From: Candidatus Aenigmatarchaeota archaeon | GTDB lineage: Archaea > Aenigmatarchaeota > Aenigmatarchaeia > QMZP01 | DNA length: 6,569 nt | Reading direction: 5' to 3' | NCBI GenBank assembly: GCA_030672885.1 | Contig: DAOVFN010000041.1 | Span: 1-6,569, forward strand | In this document: positions 6,396 to 6,569 of the stretch, piece by piece | Layout: every line of letters starts with the position of its first letter | How positions within the stretch are numbered: position 1 is the first letter of the stretch | Made by a program: the position numbers and the translations under genes | Notes under the pieces: model-generated | Databases searched by the model: none | The model's input: only the letters and a program-made list of their open reading frames with translations | What the model was told of the DNA's origin: nothing

Positions 6396-6569
6396 CTATC
6401 CGAACAGGCTGGAAAGCCCTGCTGCGGCCTCTTCTGTCTTCTTGCCCTCGTCTTCCTTTTTTTCCTCTTTCTTCTCTTCCTTGGTCTCGCTCTCTGCCGG
6501 CGCAGCTGCTGGCGCTGCTGTTGCCGCTATGGCTGTCTGCTTTATGGCCTCGTCGATGTTCACTCCCTC
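6396..6569 (-). CDS. rpl12: Archaeal ribosomal stalk protein aL12/P1 (C-terminal part; 5' end beyond window)
   Basis: Read on the minus strand from 6569, the frame gives 57 residues and a TAG stop at 6398-6396. It starts with [11 protein letters not shown], matching the end of the aL12/P1 dimerisation domain (LEGVNIEEAI in relatives), continues with an Ala/Pro hinge, then an acidic and basic run of Glu, Lys and Asp, and ends GLSSLFG, the short hydrophobic tail by which the archaeal/eukaryotic stalk contacts GTPase translation factors. About half the usual length of roughly 100-110 residues is present; the rest is outside the window. aL10/P0 shares the tail, but the VNIDEAI segment before the hinge fits aL12. 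The gene converges on copy B with 48 bases between stops, so it is in a different transcript from the surface proteins; in archaea it usually follows rpl11, rpl1 and rpl10. Confidence 0.92.
   Translation of the reverse strand, partial: EGVNIDEAIKQTAIAATAAPAAAPAESETKEEKKEEKKEDEGKKTEEAAAGLSSLFG

Noticed and set aside
6440..6480. Pyrimidine-rich run with T7, possible terminator or promoter element
   Set aside because: It is the complement of the Lys/Glu codons in the charged stretch of aL12.

Overview
The window looks archaeal. The best anchor is at the right edge on the minus strand: the C-terminal 57 residues of ribosomal stalk protein aL12/P1, with an Ala-rich hinge, a Lys/Glu-rich charged stretch and the ending GLSSLFG. 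Gene starts and codons fit this: a GGGAGG Shine-Dalgarno before a non-ATG start, and heavy use of ATA for Ile and AGG for Arg. The Cys-rich repeats resemble, from memory, predicted surface proteins of uncultivated (DPANN-type) archaea. I cannot place the lineage more precisely.

Layout. Bases 1-3082 (+) hold a large Cys-rich membrane-anchored protein whose 5' end is cut off by the window. After a gap of about 20 bases, 3105-6347 (+) holds a complete paralogue of 1080 residues with a signal peptide. The two genes align module for module and are a tandem duplication, probably co-transcribed. A 48-base convergent spacer with a weak hairpin follows, then the 3' end of rpl12 on the minus strand (6396-6569). 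There are no gene-free stretches over 300 bases, and I saw no RNA genes, CRISPR arrays or insertion sequences.

Architecture of the paralogues: signal peptide, a unique N-terminal domain of about 240 residues, then four modules. Each module is an 8-Cys knot-like repeat (CGxxxC...GE....CCxDCxCP.G.YCD...C) followed by a 120-135 residue predicted beta-sandwich with an NxP motif, a Cys pair and a Y-(N/D)-(D/N)-G turn. The C-terminus is a short coiled coil, a transmembrane helix, a loop, a second transmembrane helix and a Lys-rich helical tail ending around CSSESF. The topology implied is an extracytoplasmic ectodomain anchored by a membrane hairpin. Function is unknown; a disulfide-stabilised, probably N-glycosylated cell-surface protein pair is the most the sequence supports.

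The most interesting points are the uncharacterised duplicated surface-protein architecture, two short DNA patches shared by the copies at near identity (possible gene conversion), and a C-terminal membrane hairpin whose flanking cysteines and CSSESF motif are conserved although the Ser codons differ.
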